DNA from: Mytilus galloprovincialis
Taxonomy: Eukaryota > Mollusca > Bivalvia > Mytilida > Mytilidae
Direction of reading: 5' to 3'
DNA: 64,000 nucleotides
Assembly: GCF_965363235.1 (NCBI RefSeq)
Contig: NC_134845.1
Coordinates: forward strand, 82,413,913 to 82,477,912
Below the pieces are notes generated by a model that was given only the letters and a program-made list of their open reading frames with translations, was not told the origin of the DNA and did not search any database. A program made the translations under genes and the position numbers. How positions within the stretch are numbered: the stretch's first letter is position 1; each line of letters opens with the position of its first letter. Of the stretch, positions 24,301 through 35,554 are shown piece after piece.

Positions 24301-25619
24301 TGTTGTTACTGTTCGCAAAAATGACAATGTATTTAACATAATTGACATTGACAAACATAGTTTTAATTGCAACCGATTATAAATTTCAGACCTTATGTTT
24401 AGAGCTATTTTTCTAATGCATGTAGTTCGAAGGTTTGGTTGGATTTCTTGCTTTTATCGTATATATGTTTGCTCAAGCATCCAATAGCATTATATTAACT
24501 GAAGCCCTACCTATGTATTAATTGCAATTGTAAAACTTTATTTCAATGTTTGAGCAAACAGTTATATAAACACAGTAAGCAAGCCAACCAAACCTTTTAT
24601 CTACAAGCTGTAGGAAAATAGCCCTAGAATACTATTTTTCTCATTCTAGGTCCGTTGGGTAGTAGAATCTGCTAATGCAAGAATCAAGAGATGGAAGTAT
24701 CTGAGCCATGTTTTACCAAATAAACAAGTTCCATATATCGGAGATTATGTTTGCATTGTATTTGGAATATCAAATAAATATTTACCGCCGTTGTCTCCAG
24801 GTAAACATTCTCACTAAGATAGCTCGTATTGATAACTGTGATAAGTATACTATGTATATCATGAAATCATAAATAGTGATCAAATCGAATTTGCGATATT
24901 TTAAAGACACATTTTTTTTCACAAGGAAATTCGCACTGTGAGAGCTGTCATTTTCCACTAAGTTAAAAAAATATATTTTTAAGAAAATGAACGAAGAAAA
25001 AAAACTTTCTCTAAAAAGTATTAATCACTTTTCCATAACTATTCATTAGAAAGCAAATTAACCAAACAAGCAATCTAAACAAAATCTATAAGACAAATGA
25101 TAAATAATACCACATGATAATATAAAACATTAATTATTATTGTTCTTTTGCATATACATATAGATGTGGAATAAGTGCCAATGAGACAACTCTCCATACT
25201 GCGACTAAGAGTTGGTAATTTTTGTGTCATTTGGTAAACTTGTAAATAGTTGTCTCATTGGAAATCACACCACACTTTTTTTTCATATTTGATTTAAAAA
25301 TTGTGAAACTATTTACTTGTATTATAATTGAAATTTTCTTGTTTAAAAAGGATGTGACAATGAAGAAGCATTGGCTGCAAAAATGCTCCATCTGTCGAAA
25401 AGAGTCAATACACTGAAACAGAGGGTAGAAGAAGAAAATTTGGAGAGGCGTCAGACAATTTGGAAAGAGCCAGATAATCATACTTTAGACGATTTTCCAC
25501 TTCTTGATGAAGAAGATCTGAGAAACATAACGTGCGGTGTCTATCAACTAAAACTTAGCACTAGCTACATTCAGGAACACTTAGAAGGCAATTGTCAAAT
25601 TCTTATATTTAGATGGTGA
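21370..25619 (+). CDS. DDE_Tnp_4-type DNA transposase
   Basis: Main exons 23129-23953, 24650-24800 and 25351-25619 join in frame (about 414 residues from the internal Met at 23129). The catalytic acidic residues are visible: Asp in [11 protein letters not shown], Asp in [10 protein letters not shown] and Glu in [14 protein letters not shown], the last reached only after splicing at 23953/24650. An N-terminal helical region (LTGINKDNF, then [10 protein letters not shown]-like text) precedes the nuclease core. Upstream, 21370-21856 encodes zinc-finger-like text (CVLC, CNTC, CFIC, CRCC-x-GH), the usual leader of this bivalve transposase family. That part has one apparent frameshift near 21470 and is not joined to the next exon by a clear splice pair. 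The last residues are foreign: from about 25598 the DNA belongs to a truncated retroelement, so the C terminus is cut off. Terminal inverted repeats of the transposon were not found. Likely a dead or dying copy. Confidence 0.75.
21860..22920. other. Intervening DNA in the transposase gene
   Basis: AT-rich, with GGGGCGGTTCCTAGATTTTG (a common dispersed repeat) near 21980. Intron or insertion between the zinc-finger-like exon and the nuclease exon. Confidence 0.5.
22921..23068. repeat. Long palindrome with CG-rich loop (P2)
   Basis: Arms of about 69 bases pair (TCGGTATATAGAATTTAATC against GATTAAATTCTATATACCGA) around the short loop TCCTACGTC, flanked by AACCCGAAC and GTTCGGGTT. Outer ends read TTATTGGGCCAA and TTGGTCAATAA. 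It lies just upstream of the main transposase exon. Confidence 0.85.
24400..24627. mobile_element. Inverted-repeat MITE in transposase intron
   Basis: Imperfect terminal inverted repeats of about 75 bases, with AGGTTTGGTTGG on the left and CCAACCAAACCT on the right, ends TAGAGCTATTTT and AAATAGCCCTA. No coding capacity. Confidence 0.7.
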
Positions 25620-26350
25620 TGTTCTTTTGGCACCATCTTACGGTGTTTATATTTCACAGCTCGTTCGCTATGCCCGTGTCTGTTGTGACGTTTTTGATTT
25701 TAACGAACGCAATCAATGTATTACTAGTTAATTATTAAACCAGGGATATCGTTACTTAAAACCTTTACTAAATTTTTCCATAGATATAACGATTTAGTTT
25801 TGAAGTTTGGTTGTACCTGTAGAAAACTTATTTCAAACGGGATAGCTCATCCTCATTTTTACGGAAATGTTGTTAACCATGCCCGAAAATTTAGAAATGA
25901 TCCTTGTAAACTTATCGCTCCTTTAAATACACTTATTCTAAAAGGTTACCAACTCAACACTGTAATAAGATCATTGAATATTGTTTTTATTGGTATAAAT
26001 ATTGATTTTGTTATCAGTATATTAAAAGCAAACTAAATATTACTAGTATGTTATATACATATACAGATTAATGGATCTACAATCTGTCTGTAATTCAGTG
26101 GTTGTCGTTTGTTTATGTGTTACTTATTTGTTTTTCGTTCATTTTTTTTAATTCAAATAAGGCAGTTAGTTTTCTCGTTTGAATTGTTTTACATTGTCAT
26201 ATCGGGGCCTTTTATAGCTGACTATGCAGTATGGCTTTGCTCATTTTTGAAGGCCGTACGGTGACCAATAGTTGTTAATGTCTATGTCATTTTGGTCTCT
26301 TGTGGACAGTTGTCTCATTGGCAATCATACCACATCTTCTTTTTTTTTAT
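25598..26350 (+). mobile_element. 5'-truncated retroelement, RT C-terminal end and 3' UTR
   Basis: Starts abruptly next to the transposase with text encoding SYGVYISQLVRYARVC, and runs to ILKAN and a stop at 26036. This is the C-terminal part of a Penelope-like or non-LTR reverse-transcriptase family common in bivalves; the two cannot be separated from this piece. The 3' UTR follows and ends in the widespread GTTGTCTCATTGGCAATCAT tail and a T-rich run at 26340. It is broken. Confidence 0.65.
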
Positions 26351-26351
26351 A

Positions 26352-26660
26352 TAAAAGAGCAGATAACAGCCGAAGGTCACCAATGAGTATTTAAGCAGCG
26401 TGAAATTCCGGACCCGAAGGCGTGCTTTAGCTGGTCCCTAAACAAAAAATGTGTACTAGTTCAATGATAATGGACGACATACTAAACTTCAAAATATATA
26501 TAAAAGAAACTAAAATTAAAAAGCATATCAGACTTATAAAGACCAGAGGTTCCTGACTTGGAACAGGATGTATAGCCAGTCAAGGTCGTTAAAAACTTCC
26601 ATTTGTTGGAACAGGCTTAAAAATGCGGCGGGGTTAAACATGTGTTTTTAGATCTCACCC
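26352..26660 (+). mobile_element. Dispersed repeat (family C), left-truncated
   Basis: Begins inside the family at AGAGCAGATAACAGCC directly after the truncated retroelement, and otherwise matches 556-800. Confidence 0.65.
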
Positions 26661-27369
26661 CATTTATACCTCTAGCAAATGTAGAAAAACAAACACACAA
26701 CAATACGCATAATAAAACCCAGTTTAAAAGAAATCCGTGTCCGATGTCAGAATAGGTAATAAAAGAAACTAAACAAAATGACAATGATACATAAGTTAAC
26801 AAAGGACTACTAGCAGTTACTGACATGTAGTTCCAGACCTCAATAAAGCTGATTGAAAGATTATGTCTTCATCATATGAGCACAATACCTCTTGTTAGTG
26901 GTTTAGTATTGTACCATCATAAAATATATGAGAAGAACAGAACTTAAATAAAACAAACACAAATGAGAGGAATCACATAAGACTTCTTTACATTGTATCA
27001 AAACTACCAAATTGCAAATTAGACGGTCAAGAACTTCAAATTTGGTCATACATGTAGCAAGCGAAGAATGTAGTTTCTTTTGTAATAATGATGTTCACAT
27101 CCTGTTTGAAGAAGAAACATATAAATATTCTTTGAAGCGAAGAGATGATATAAAATGTGTATATATATATATATATTTCATATTAATACACAAGTATCTA
27201 AACATTATAAGAGAATGATTCGATTTAAAATGAGCGGTTTCATTTTGAACCAGAACGTAGAATGAATAATTTGAACATAGGTATTTAGAATAAAACTGTT
27301 TTGTATTAAAAGAAATCGGTTTTCGTTTCATCGTGATTTACATAACGATTGTTCTTTGGGTTTGTTTAT

Positions 27370-27706
27370 GAATAGTTATCAAAGATACCAGGCTTATAAT
27401 TTGATACGCCATACATGCGTCTATATAAGACTTATCAGTGACGCTCAGATCAAAATAGTTTCAAAGCCAAAAAGGTACAAAGTTGGAGAGCATTGCGGAC
27501 CAAAATTCCAAAAAGTTGTACCAAATACGGCTAAGGTAATATATTCCTGGGATCAGAAAATCCTTAGTTTTTCGAAAAATTCAAAGGTTTGTAACAGAAA
27601 ATTTATAAAAATGACCAACATCGAAGTGTTGACTACACGGCTGGTGATACCCTCGGGAACGAAACATCCACTAACAGTGGCATCGACCCAGTGGTTTTAA
27701 TAGTTA
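27370..27706 (+). mobile_element. Dispersed repeat (family D)
   Basis: About 335 bases with the same ends. A 114-codon open frame crosses it by chance; the other copies do not keep it. Confidence 0.7.
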
Positions 27707-28247
27707 TGGATATTGTTTTGGGTGAACGATGTATTTATTCGTTTATCCTAAAAGAAATCACATATCAAAATTGTTTTTAACTTCAAAATGGCGACTTTCG
27801 TCTGTTACTTAGAGGTAGATTGAGATTCAACGCTTGATGTTGTCTAACCGGACTCGTGGATAAGAAATATTGGATTTAGAATTTTGATTAAGTATCTTTA
27901 GTAGTGACAAAACTTTTATTTGAAAATAAATCAAAAACTAAGATGTAGTGCACGCAGTTAAAGTATTTGAATACTATATGAAAGTATTTCTGCTTAAATA
28001 TATATGTCTACAAGCTTCATAGTTATTACCACAGACGAGCTCATAATGGCTAAACAAATTTGCAATCGATTGTCCCGACTAGTAAGAATAAATCTTTCAT
28101 CGAAATTCATTTTAAAAATACGTATTCTAAAAACATGTTATACAACTATTCAATGTAATCACAGACTTAGATTGACTATTGCGTGAACACAAAATGAACG
28201 GAATGAGTTTGTTTATAATCTTATTATAAATATATAATTAAAAAAGA

Positions 28248-28392
28248 GGGACGAAAGATACCAGAGGGACAGTCAAACTCATAAATCGAAAATAAACTGA
28301 CAACGCCATGGCTAAAAATGAAAAAGACAAACAGACAATCAATAGTACACATGACACAACATAGAAAACTAAAGAATAAACAACTCGAATAG
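28248..28392 (-). mobile_element. Retroelement 3' tail fragment (family A)
   Basis: Near-identical to 17690-17830: GGGACAGTCAAACTCATAAA and AACAATAGTACACATGACAC-like text. It is present in unit 2 only at this position, so it inserted after the duplication. Confidence 0.65.
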
Positions 28393-28447
28393 ACTAAATA
28401 ATTTTATTATTGTATTGATTCATGATGTTTTTCAACTGAGGCACATG

Positions 28448-28715
28448 GATTGATTGATTGATAAGTGTTTAACGCGACTTCCAGCACTGGCGGTTATTTG
28501 TTGGCGGTCTGTTTTTATTGATGTAGGAAGCCGGAGTGCCCGGAGAGAACCATAAACCATCGACATAAAAAAAATGACAATCGTTGTCTGTTAAGATTTG
28601 AGTCGAGCAGACATGCGACGTGCGGCGTGCGAACTTGACTTACATCTCGGTATTAACAAGTAAATGATAAATTAGTTGAACTACTTAGACCACTCGGCCA
28701 CAGAGGTTCATGAGG
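28448..28715 (-). mobile_element. tRNA-derived SINE, unit 2 copy
   Basis: Same SINE with a clearer tail: the minus strand ends in GCGTTAAACACTTATCAATC and ATCAATC repeats, the usual mollusc SINE end. A box GGCCGAGTGGTCTAAG and a conserved GGTTCTCTCCGGGCACTCCG middle are intact; the B box is slightly changed. Confidence 0.8.
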
Positions 28716-28719
28716 CACG

Positions 28720-29090
28720 AATTAGGAGATAACTGTATTGTATTTTAAGCTCCGACGGCATCAATTGGGGATTTGATGGTCGCAAATTAACATGATTAAG
28801 TTTACTGGCGACGCGTTAGCGGAGACAGTAAACGGGTATTTGCGACCATCAAATCCCCAATTGATGCCGTCGGAGCTTAAAATACAATATTGTTATCTCC
28901 ATTCTAATGAAACTAACAGAAAACAACTTTAAAACATGTATTTAAAATCTGTCATATGCCGTCTGCGCTTGCGCGTACGTCCCATAGCATCAATTGTCAA
29001 TTGATGCCATATAAATAAGTGATGTTATCCAATCAAAATGAACGTTACAAACGTTGTTGCATTAGAATACAAATTTTATATATATACATT
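28720..29090. mobile_element. Palindromic insertion (P3), absent from unit 1
   Basis: 28724-28900 is a near-perfect palindrome: arms contain TTTTAAGCTCCGACGGCATC and GATGCCGTCGGAGCTTAAAA, loop GGCGACGCGTTAGCGGAGAC. A second CATCAATTGTCAATTGATG core follows near 28987. Unit 1 runs straight from the SINE edge (2722) to the shared ACGAATATTAATAGCGAAC (2748), so this block was inserted here after the duplication or removed from unit 1. Confidence 0.75.
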
Positions 29091-29212
29091 TTAACTACGC
29101 TACGAATATTAATAGCGAACAGTTTGATTAAAATATAGATAAAGACATCATAAACAATTTCAGTCATAGAGCTTTGAGGTTTTAAATTTATTCTCAACTC
29201 ATATTTTACTAG

Positions 29213-29402
29213 AACTGAACTATTCGCTTCTCAGAAAAAAAGAATCATGGGTAATTTCATTGTTCGTACCCCAAAATGAAAATAACGTCACGTCTTTGGT
29301 TCAATTTTCATTGTTTATGACATTTTTAACCAATCACGACGTTTTGGTGTACACTTTCGAAAATATTACCCAGGATTCATTAGATTCTGAACCGGTGAAT
29401 TG
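29213..29402. mobile_element. Inverted-repeat MITE upstream of copy 2
   Basis: Counterpart of 2868-3052 in unit 2, nearly identical, so older than the duplication. Confidence 0.7.
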
Positions 29403-29836
29403 TCACTTACCCCTTTCCACGTTCTGTTTCATTTGAATATATTTATTTATACAAATGCTAACATACCACCATGCTTGAATATATTGGACGAACAATTATG
29501 TCGGATTTTCGGTTACACTGCAAATTCAATGTCTATTTTGTTTATTCGTTGAATTGTTCACTTATTCAATACAGTATAATATAACAATGATAACTAACCG
29601 TACTTGTTCATGTAAAATCAAATAGATAGTTTGTTATTTTTAGAACTCACATCTGTTTCTTAAAGACAAAACTAATTCAAGCACGGTAAAGGTTTTTTTT
29701 AGGACATGATTATGTTGCTTTTATAAGTATATTTACATGCTATATTACTCTTTCTTCAGAAGTCAAAGACAAATGTACTTATTTAGGGGTTGTTAAACAC
29801 ATTCATCAGCATTATGGAACTCGTACTTTAACCTTA

Positions 29837-29982
29837 TATGGACCAATCAAAAACCTACACCAATAAAACTCCCATAATGCAACATCATTTCTTCATTGGT
29901 CCATTGGCTCGACTTATTAAGATTTAAAGCTATCATCTTCGTTGTTTTAGGCTATCTCTGAAGTACCTCTCAGATATTAAAC
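29837..29982 (+). promoter_or_regulatory. Promoter of copy 2
   Basis: Matches the copy 1 promoter: a CCAAT box at 29843-29847, an inverted CCAAT near 29894-29898 and a TTTAAA box near 29922-29928 replacing TATAAA. It is preserved although the gene behind it is decayed. Confidence 0.5.
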
Positions 29983-32900
29983 ATGCTAAAAACTGTTCTA
30001 CTCGTTTTGGTTCTGGCAATATCAATGATTCAATGTAAGCATGGTAAGTGTTTATTTCTAATGATTTTGTTATAATAATAAAACGATAGATAAAGTAGAC
30101 AGAGTGAAATGAATAAAAAAAAACCAAGTATCATGATTTATTTTTGTCAAGTATGACACGGTTTTAAAAATATATATGGAATTCACATATGTTTTACACA
30201 CCACGTACTACCAATTTGTAATACTTTAAAATAAAAAAAAGATATAGTATGATTGGTAATTCGACAACTCCCAGAGAGAATGAACGACAAAATTATATAT
30301 AACTATAGGTCACCGTACTGCCTTCCAAAATTAGCACAGGCCATATATGTTTCTTTATTAGCAGGCAGTTGTTTCCTTTTATGATAAATTGATGCATTAG
30401 ATTCTGAAACGCCGATTTATTGAGATTAACTATTTATCATCATCCTTTTTTGGCGGCGAAAACACAAGAACATTACAGTATTTACATTTTCAACAGAAAT
30501 GTGAAGCACTGGACGATATTCAAAATTTATTGATCTTGTTTTATTTGATGATTTGTGCTTTTCAATTCTTATTTTTCTGTGAAATGATTTGTAGATTTTG
30601 GATTGTTGTTTGATTTTTCGATGATTTTCTTCTCGTCGTTATCTTGAATATGTAGTTAAAACAGTTGATATATTAAAGAATAATATATAATATCTGTTAA
30701 AGATTTTTGAAGTATAGGGTTTGAAGAAAAGTAGACTTTTTTCATATCATGCTTATATCGATTTTCAAACTTATTTCTTATAAAATTATAGGCAAACAAA
30801 ACTTTGTATGTACCAAACAAGGCGGATATTGTTCAGACTAGAATACATGTCCTTTCTCAGGAGGCGAGGTGGAAAAACTATCTGTTAGGTACAAGTGTGG
30901 GAAAGCATGTTGCAAATGCACTGGTAAGTAATGAAATGTTTTCAGTCATTATCGTCGTTATCATCGTCGTATTCTTTAACCGACCGACATAACTATTGTC
31001 AGGGTCTTTATACAAGTGATAGACAAAAAAGCTGTATAACATAATGAAGATATGCTATGTCTTTTTTCAAAAATTCTGAGATGATTGCAAAAAAAGTCTA
31101 TAAAAACTGCTGAAACAAACGCTCGACTAATAGTATATCAATCAACGGAATCACCGAAAGATAACTGTCAGATTCCTCACTTGAAAAATGCATTTTTCCG
31201 ACTAAAATATACCAGTCTTATGATTTCATTATTTATCAACAAAACCGGTCGTCACCAAATATGACTTATTTTAAAGAATTGTATTGTAAACATAAATAAC
31301 ACTGAAACGGTGTTCTATACATATAGGTATTAGATTTTCTATTTCTTACAACTAAAGAAAACCACGGTGTATGAGTATTTTGTTCATGAATAGGAGTAGT
31401 ATCAACATATTGTATTTCAATAAAAACAAAAACCGTCATATATACACAAACTTCATTCGTTTCTCCTATTATGAGGGAAAAGAGAACCAGGAACCTGTTA
31501 CCTCCAATAAAGAATTGAGTACATCTTATTTTATGATTTAGGTTTTGTTTTCAATCCTTTCATTTGAGTGTACCTTTAGATGACTGATGTTTTTGCTTAA
31601 TCTTGTTATTTTCTTTTTCTGCCATTTTGATATCTCCATCTGTTTCTCCGAAATATAAATTTAGATATAGTAATTAAAACGTTTAGCTGACTTTACAGAG
31701 TTATCTCCCTGTAGTGTTAGGTACCACCTTAAGATACATTAATGTTTTGTTTCATCTCTTATCTTTCTCTGCTGTGAGAAATCTTTTCATCGTGTTCTAT
31801 TTTATTCCTAGACACATGTCCTGATGGTTCTACATGTACATGTATGAGTGAAGGTGAAACCTGTGATGGTACCAAAGATACAAACGGTTGTTGTGGTAAC
31901 AGGTTTTGTTACCTACTCCAGTAACGATACCACCACCATGTAAGTTATATGGCTATAACAAATAATGATAACAATAATGATAAAAATGTAAACGAACATG
32001 TATTGTAAGCGCAATTGATTGAAAAATAGTACTGTAGACATACATAATCAATTTCGAAATGAATTTATCAAAAAACGCATATTTTTTTTTAGTTCTTCAC
32101 TGAAATTTCTGCATATGTTTTGATTAGAATAGTTAGCTGAGCGCTGTGGGTTAAGGTGTTGCGCGTAAGTTAAAGTTAACAGCATAATTTTAACACGACG
32201 GGTGCCGTATACGGTGCAGGAAATGTTTACCCTTCCGGAGCACCTGATTTCATTCCCGGTTTTAAGTGGAGTTTGTGTTGTTTGTCATTTATTATTTATG
32301 TTTACTGTTGATGTAAATGCCCCTTGGTTTCGTGAGTCTTTGTTTACTCCTTGGTTTTGATTGTTAATGTCTTTCGTGCATACAATACACCAATCTTGTT
32401 CAGTAACGTCAACAATTACGCTCTAAGTGAGTAAACACAAATGTTGATATGTACTATGCTCAATACTATAAACTGATAGATTGAAATGGGAAGTATTTAC
32501 AGAATAATTATACATTATGTACAATCATTTTAACAGAAGACCCAAACACTGAGCATGTTGAGATAAGTGGAAATAAACATATCCAAATATATGACGTTAA
32601 ATTCAGACATATACTAGACAATTTATTGTCCTGTTCAGAAAACGAGCTGCAAATTGGTTCCCCCAAACACAGCTTTTATAAATGTGTCTATCAAGTACAT
32701 GATTAGCGGTTGTCTCTGGTTGTATCTTCGTATGGTAGTTTTGGAAGATACAAATGATTCAAAAGATTTTAAAGCCTCTTTCAAAAAAATCTCATTTCGT
32801 TAAAAGACGTCGTTTTACATGAGCTTTACATATTTACCTATCGATTATATTTAACTCATCGATGTATTATCCATACGCCCATTAATCAATAGCTAAATGT

Positions 32901-33850
32901 GGTTAAAATGTTGTTTCGAATTGAAATGAAGCTCTTAAAATAAAACCATATTGTCAAGTTCCAAGGTAATAATTTTTAAATCAATACATTTCTGATTTTT
33001 TTCACATTTCACAAATTCTTCTGAATGAAACCGAAATTGTAATATTCTTATATATCAATGTTTTAGAATGCTTTTGACTGGAAACGTAGTTTCATAAATA
33101 AACTACAACTTCATATTAATTATAAGTTATTCAACTTTAAATTAGTTTTGGATTGTGGATATTGAAATATTTTGGCTTCAAGCAACACTGAAGAGATTTT
33201 TTTTGTCAACATTGCAGAAATAACAGTTACATTCGTAATATTATATTAAGTATAGATTTACTGCTACGGTCTGACCATTAAGTATACATGACAACTGGGT
33301 TCAAGCAGAAAAGAATACCAGGTACTTATACTTAAATCAAGAACCAATCCAGCAAATGGTAAAAATCTGAAAATTCAAAATAAAATACAATTTATAATGT
33401 GTTGAATTTATAATATAATGTATGGAATGTTTACTTTAAGCAATAGCACAGCCATTTTAACGCGAAGGTGAAATTTCCGTTAAATCACGAATAAAGAGTT
33501 CAAATATGTGATAAACGGTTTGAAGGCATAACATACAAAGTTATTAATGTAGCTCACGATGTGTTTAGCCACAAATGTTGTCCAAGATGATGTTTGATCA
33601 TACATTTTCTTCATTTACGTGTAAGAAAGGGAACAAGTACCGATATTTTGAAGTTATTAAACGGTTCAAAGATGAAAAATCATAAGGAATACTTGAACAT
33701 ATTAGGAATATAATCCAAATAAACTATATGTATTGAGGAACAAAGTAACATAGAAGTAACAAATCTATTTTATCGTTTCAGTAATTTCAGTAGTCTCTAA
33801 AGACTCTGTTCTGAACCTGATGGCAACAGAGAGAAATTTCTTTAAACATA
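29983..33850 (+). pseudogene. Cysteine-rich peptide gene, decayed copy 2
   Basis: Counterpart of copy 1 in duplicated unit 2, with the same order of parts: signal-peptide exon (29983-30043, with a strong donor), module A exon (30792-30925), module B exon (31812-31939), a remnant of the module C exon (about 32130-32166) and a region matching the last exon (about 33780-33850). Promoter and introns align with copy 1 over several kilobases. The copy is broken, with at least three disabling differences including loss of much of the module C exon, so I read it as a fossil. Its exon 1 would still encode a good signal peptide. Most of its flanks, including the minisatellite downstream, are still recognisable, so the duplication is older than the decay. 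Confidence 0.75.
32200..32375 (+). mobile_element. Retroelement 3' fragment in decayed copy 2
   Basis: ACGGGTGCCGTATACGGTGC, CTTCCGGAGCACCTGATTTC and CCTTGGTTTCGTGAG are tail-region text of family A type. It sits just after the module C remnant, where copy 1 instead has a family D repeat. Confidence 0.5.
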
Positions 33851-34044
33851 TCTAGTTATAAAAAATGATAAAAAAAATGTATAATATTGTTGTTGTTAAT
33901 ATGACCCATGTTTTTCGAATAAATTTCGACAAAAATAAAACACATAAAAAACGACGTTGATATTTTAAACCTAAAAACCTAAAAACCACAGCACAAAACG
34001 TTTAATCTAGAAATTGTCTTAAATGCCGTCTATTGGTTGTCCAT

Positions 34045-34255
34045 CGATAGTATCAGGAAGTTGATGTTATCAAAAAGAAATAAGACAGATACTTTGCAAC
34101 AGTTGCTGCATTGAATAATGCATTTTTAGAAACAAGCAAATTTTCGTGTAATCGCGAAAATAGCGATTGAGAAGCGGTGTCATTGTCTACTACGTTGACA
34201 ATGTTGTTCAAGGTTTCAGACTTAACTGTTGTATCCTTTCTCATCTGTACTTTCT
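34045..34255 (-). repeat. Conserved segment X, inverted copy with open frame
   Basis: On the minus strand it reads a 63-residue open frame (MRKDTTVKSETLNNIVNVVD onward, ending FFLITSTS). I do not recognise it. The same segment occurs directly at 35225-35440, giving an inverted pair about 1 kb apart in unit 2. Confidence 0.5.
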
Positions 34256-34544
34256 GACTTCGAAAATGTCATATCTGCATTTACCTCTACCAGAAGCCAA
34301 GCTAACTTAGTTTGTAGTCTGCAGTGATCCCTTGGCTTGTCAGAAAAGAGGTTATGACTGCATTGACTAGGTGTTCTAGCTTTCCTGCATAAAGCCGATG
34401 GTTCTCTATGCATTCTGTCTCTTTCCATTAATTAATAAAAGTTCGCCATGATATATCAAGGAGTGCTTAAAGTGGCATTAAAGACCAACAACCATTAATG
34501 TTTTATAGCGATTGCAAATCGAAAAAGATAACTGAGGCCTGTCT

Positions 34545-34775
34545 TATGTACAAGTTATACCTTAAGTCACTTCTTGTGTATGATTGATAGAACAAGTTAT
34601 ATCCTGACGTTACTTCTTGTGTATGATTGATAGTAAAAGGTATATTTGAAAGTAACTTCTTTGGTATGATGGATTGTACAAATTATATCCTAAAGTCTCT
34701 TCTTGTAAAGATTGATGGTACAATTGAAATTCTGACGTCACTTCATGTGTATGGTGGATAAAACTTAAGTCACTT
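34545..34775. repeat. Minisatellite downstream of copy 2
   Basis: Short, degenerate array of the same unit (about five copies) at the same place relative to the gene as array 1. No clear 169-base higher-order period remains. Confidence 0.75.
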
Positions 34776-34784
34776 CTTATGTTA

Positions 34785-34925
34785 AATATAAAGAGCGGCG
34801 AAAGATACCAGAGGTACAGATATACTCATATATCGAAAATAACTCAACAACGCCATGGCTAAAAAAAACCCCAAAAAACAGACAAATAATAGTACACAAG
34901 ACGCAACATAGAAAAATAATGTACA
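34785..34925 (-). mobile_element. Retroelement 3' tail fragment (family A)
   Basis: Same tail as at 10320 and at the same place after the minisatellite, joined through AAAGAGCGGCGAAAG in both units; an insertion older than the duplication. Confidence 0.6.
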
Positions 34926-35224
34926 ATCGTTTGTGTTATACATTATACACTAACAGTCACTTCAAAGCTTAATTTTGCAAACACATTGTCCGAGCAAACG
35001 AGGGCAGCCGCTGGAACTGACATACCAGGGATGCATGTTCAACCTATCTGCCAAGTTTAAAATTGGCATCTTTCTTTTTGTGAACAGAAGACATTAAAAA
35101 TAATCGTAAGAGACACAACATAGAATATGACCAAGACCATACATTGTAGTTCAAGGGAATATCACGGATCGAATAGTATGATTAGCATATATTAACAGTG
35201 CTGTCTATTATTATTCAAGTTCAA

Positions 35225-35440
35225 CAAAATCTCTGCTGAGAAAAGATACAACGGTTAAGTCTGAAACCTTGAATAACAGTGTCACCGTAGTAGACAATGA
35301 CACCGCTTTTCAATCGCTATTTTCTCAATTACACGAAAATTTGCTTGTTTCTAAAAATGCATTTTTCAATCCAGCAACTATTGCAAAGTATATTTCTTAT
35401 TTCTTTTTGATCACACCACCAAGACCTTCCTGATAAAAAA
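35225..35440 (+). repeat. Conserved segment X, unit 2 direct copy
   Basis: Counterpart of 12480-12700 in unit 2. GTGTCACCGTAGTAGACAAT is identical. Amino-acid-level resemblance to the inverted copy holds over about 55 codons. Confidence 0.55.
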
Positions 35441-35554
35441 AAAATACAAGACAAATCAGAAAGGTAGTACGGCGATTTAATCATTGCGCTATCGCAGTTG
35501 CTCAAGAGAATGCAAACTTGATACATTTTTTACATTTAAGACTTGGACTGACTT

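Noticed and set aside
27356-27700. 114-codon open frame
   Set aside because: It is family D repeat DNA; other copies of the repeat do not keep the frame.
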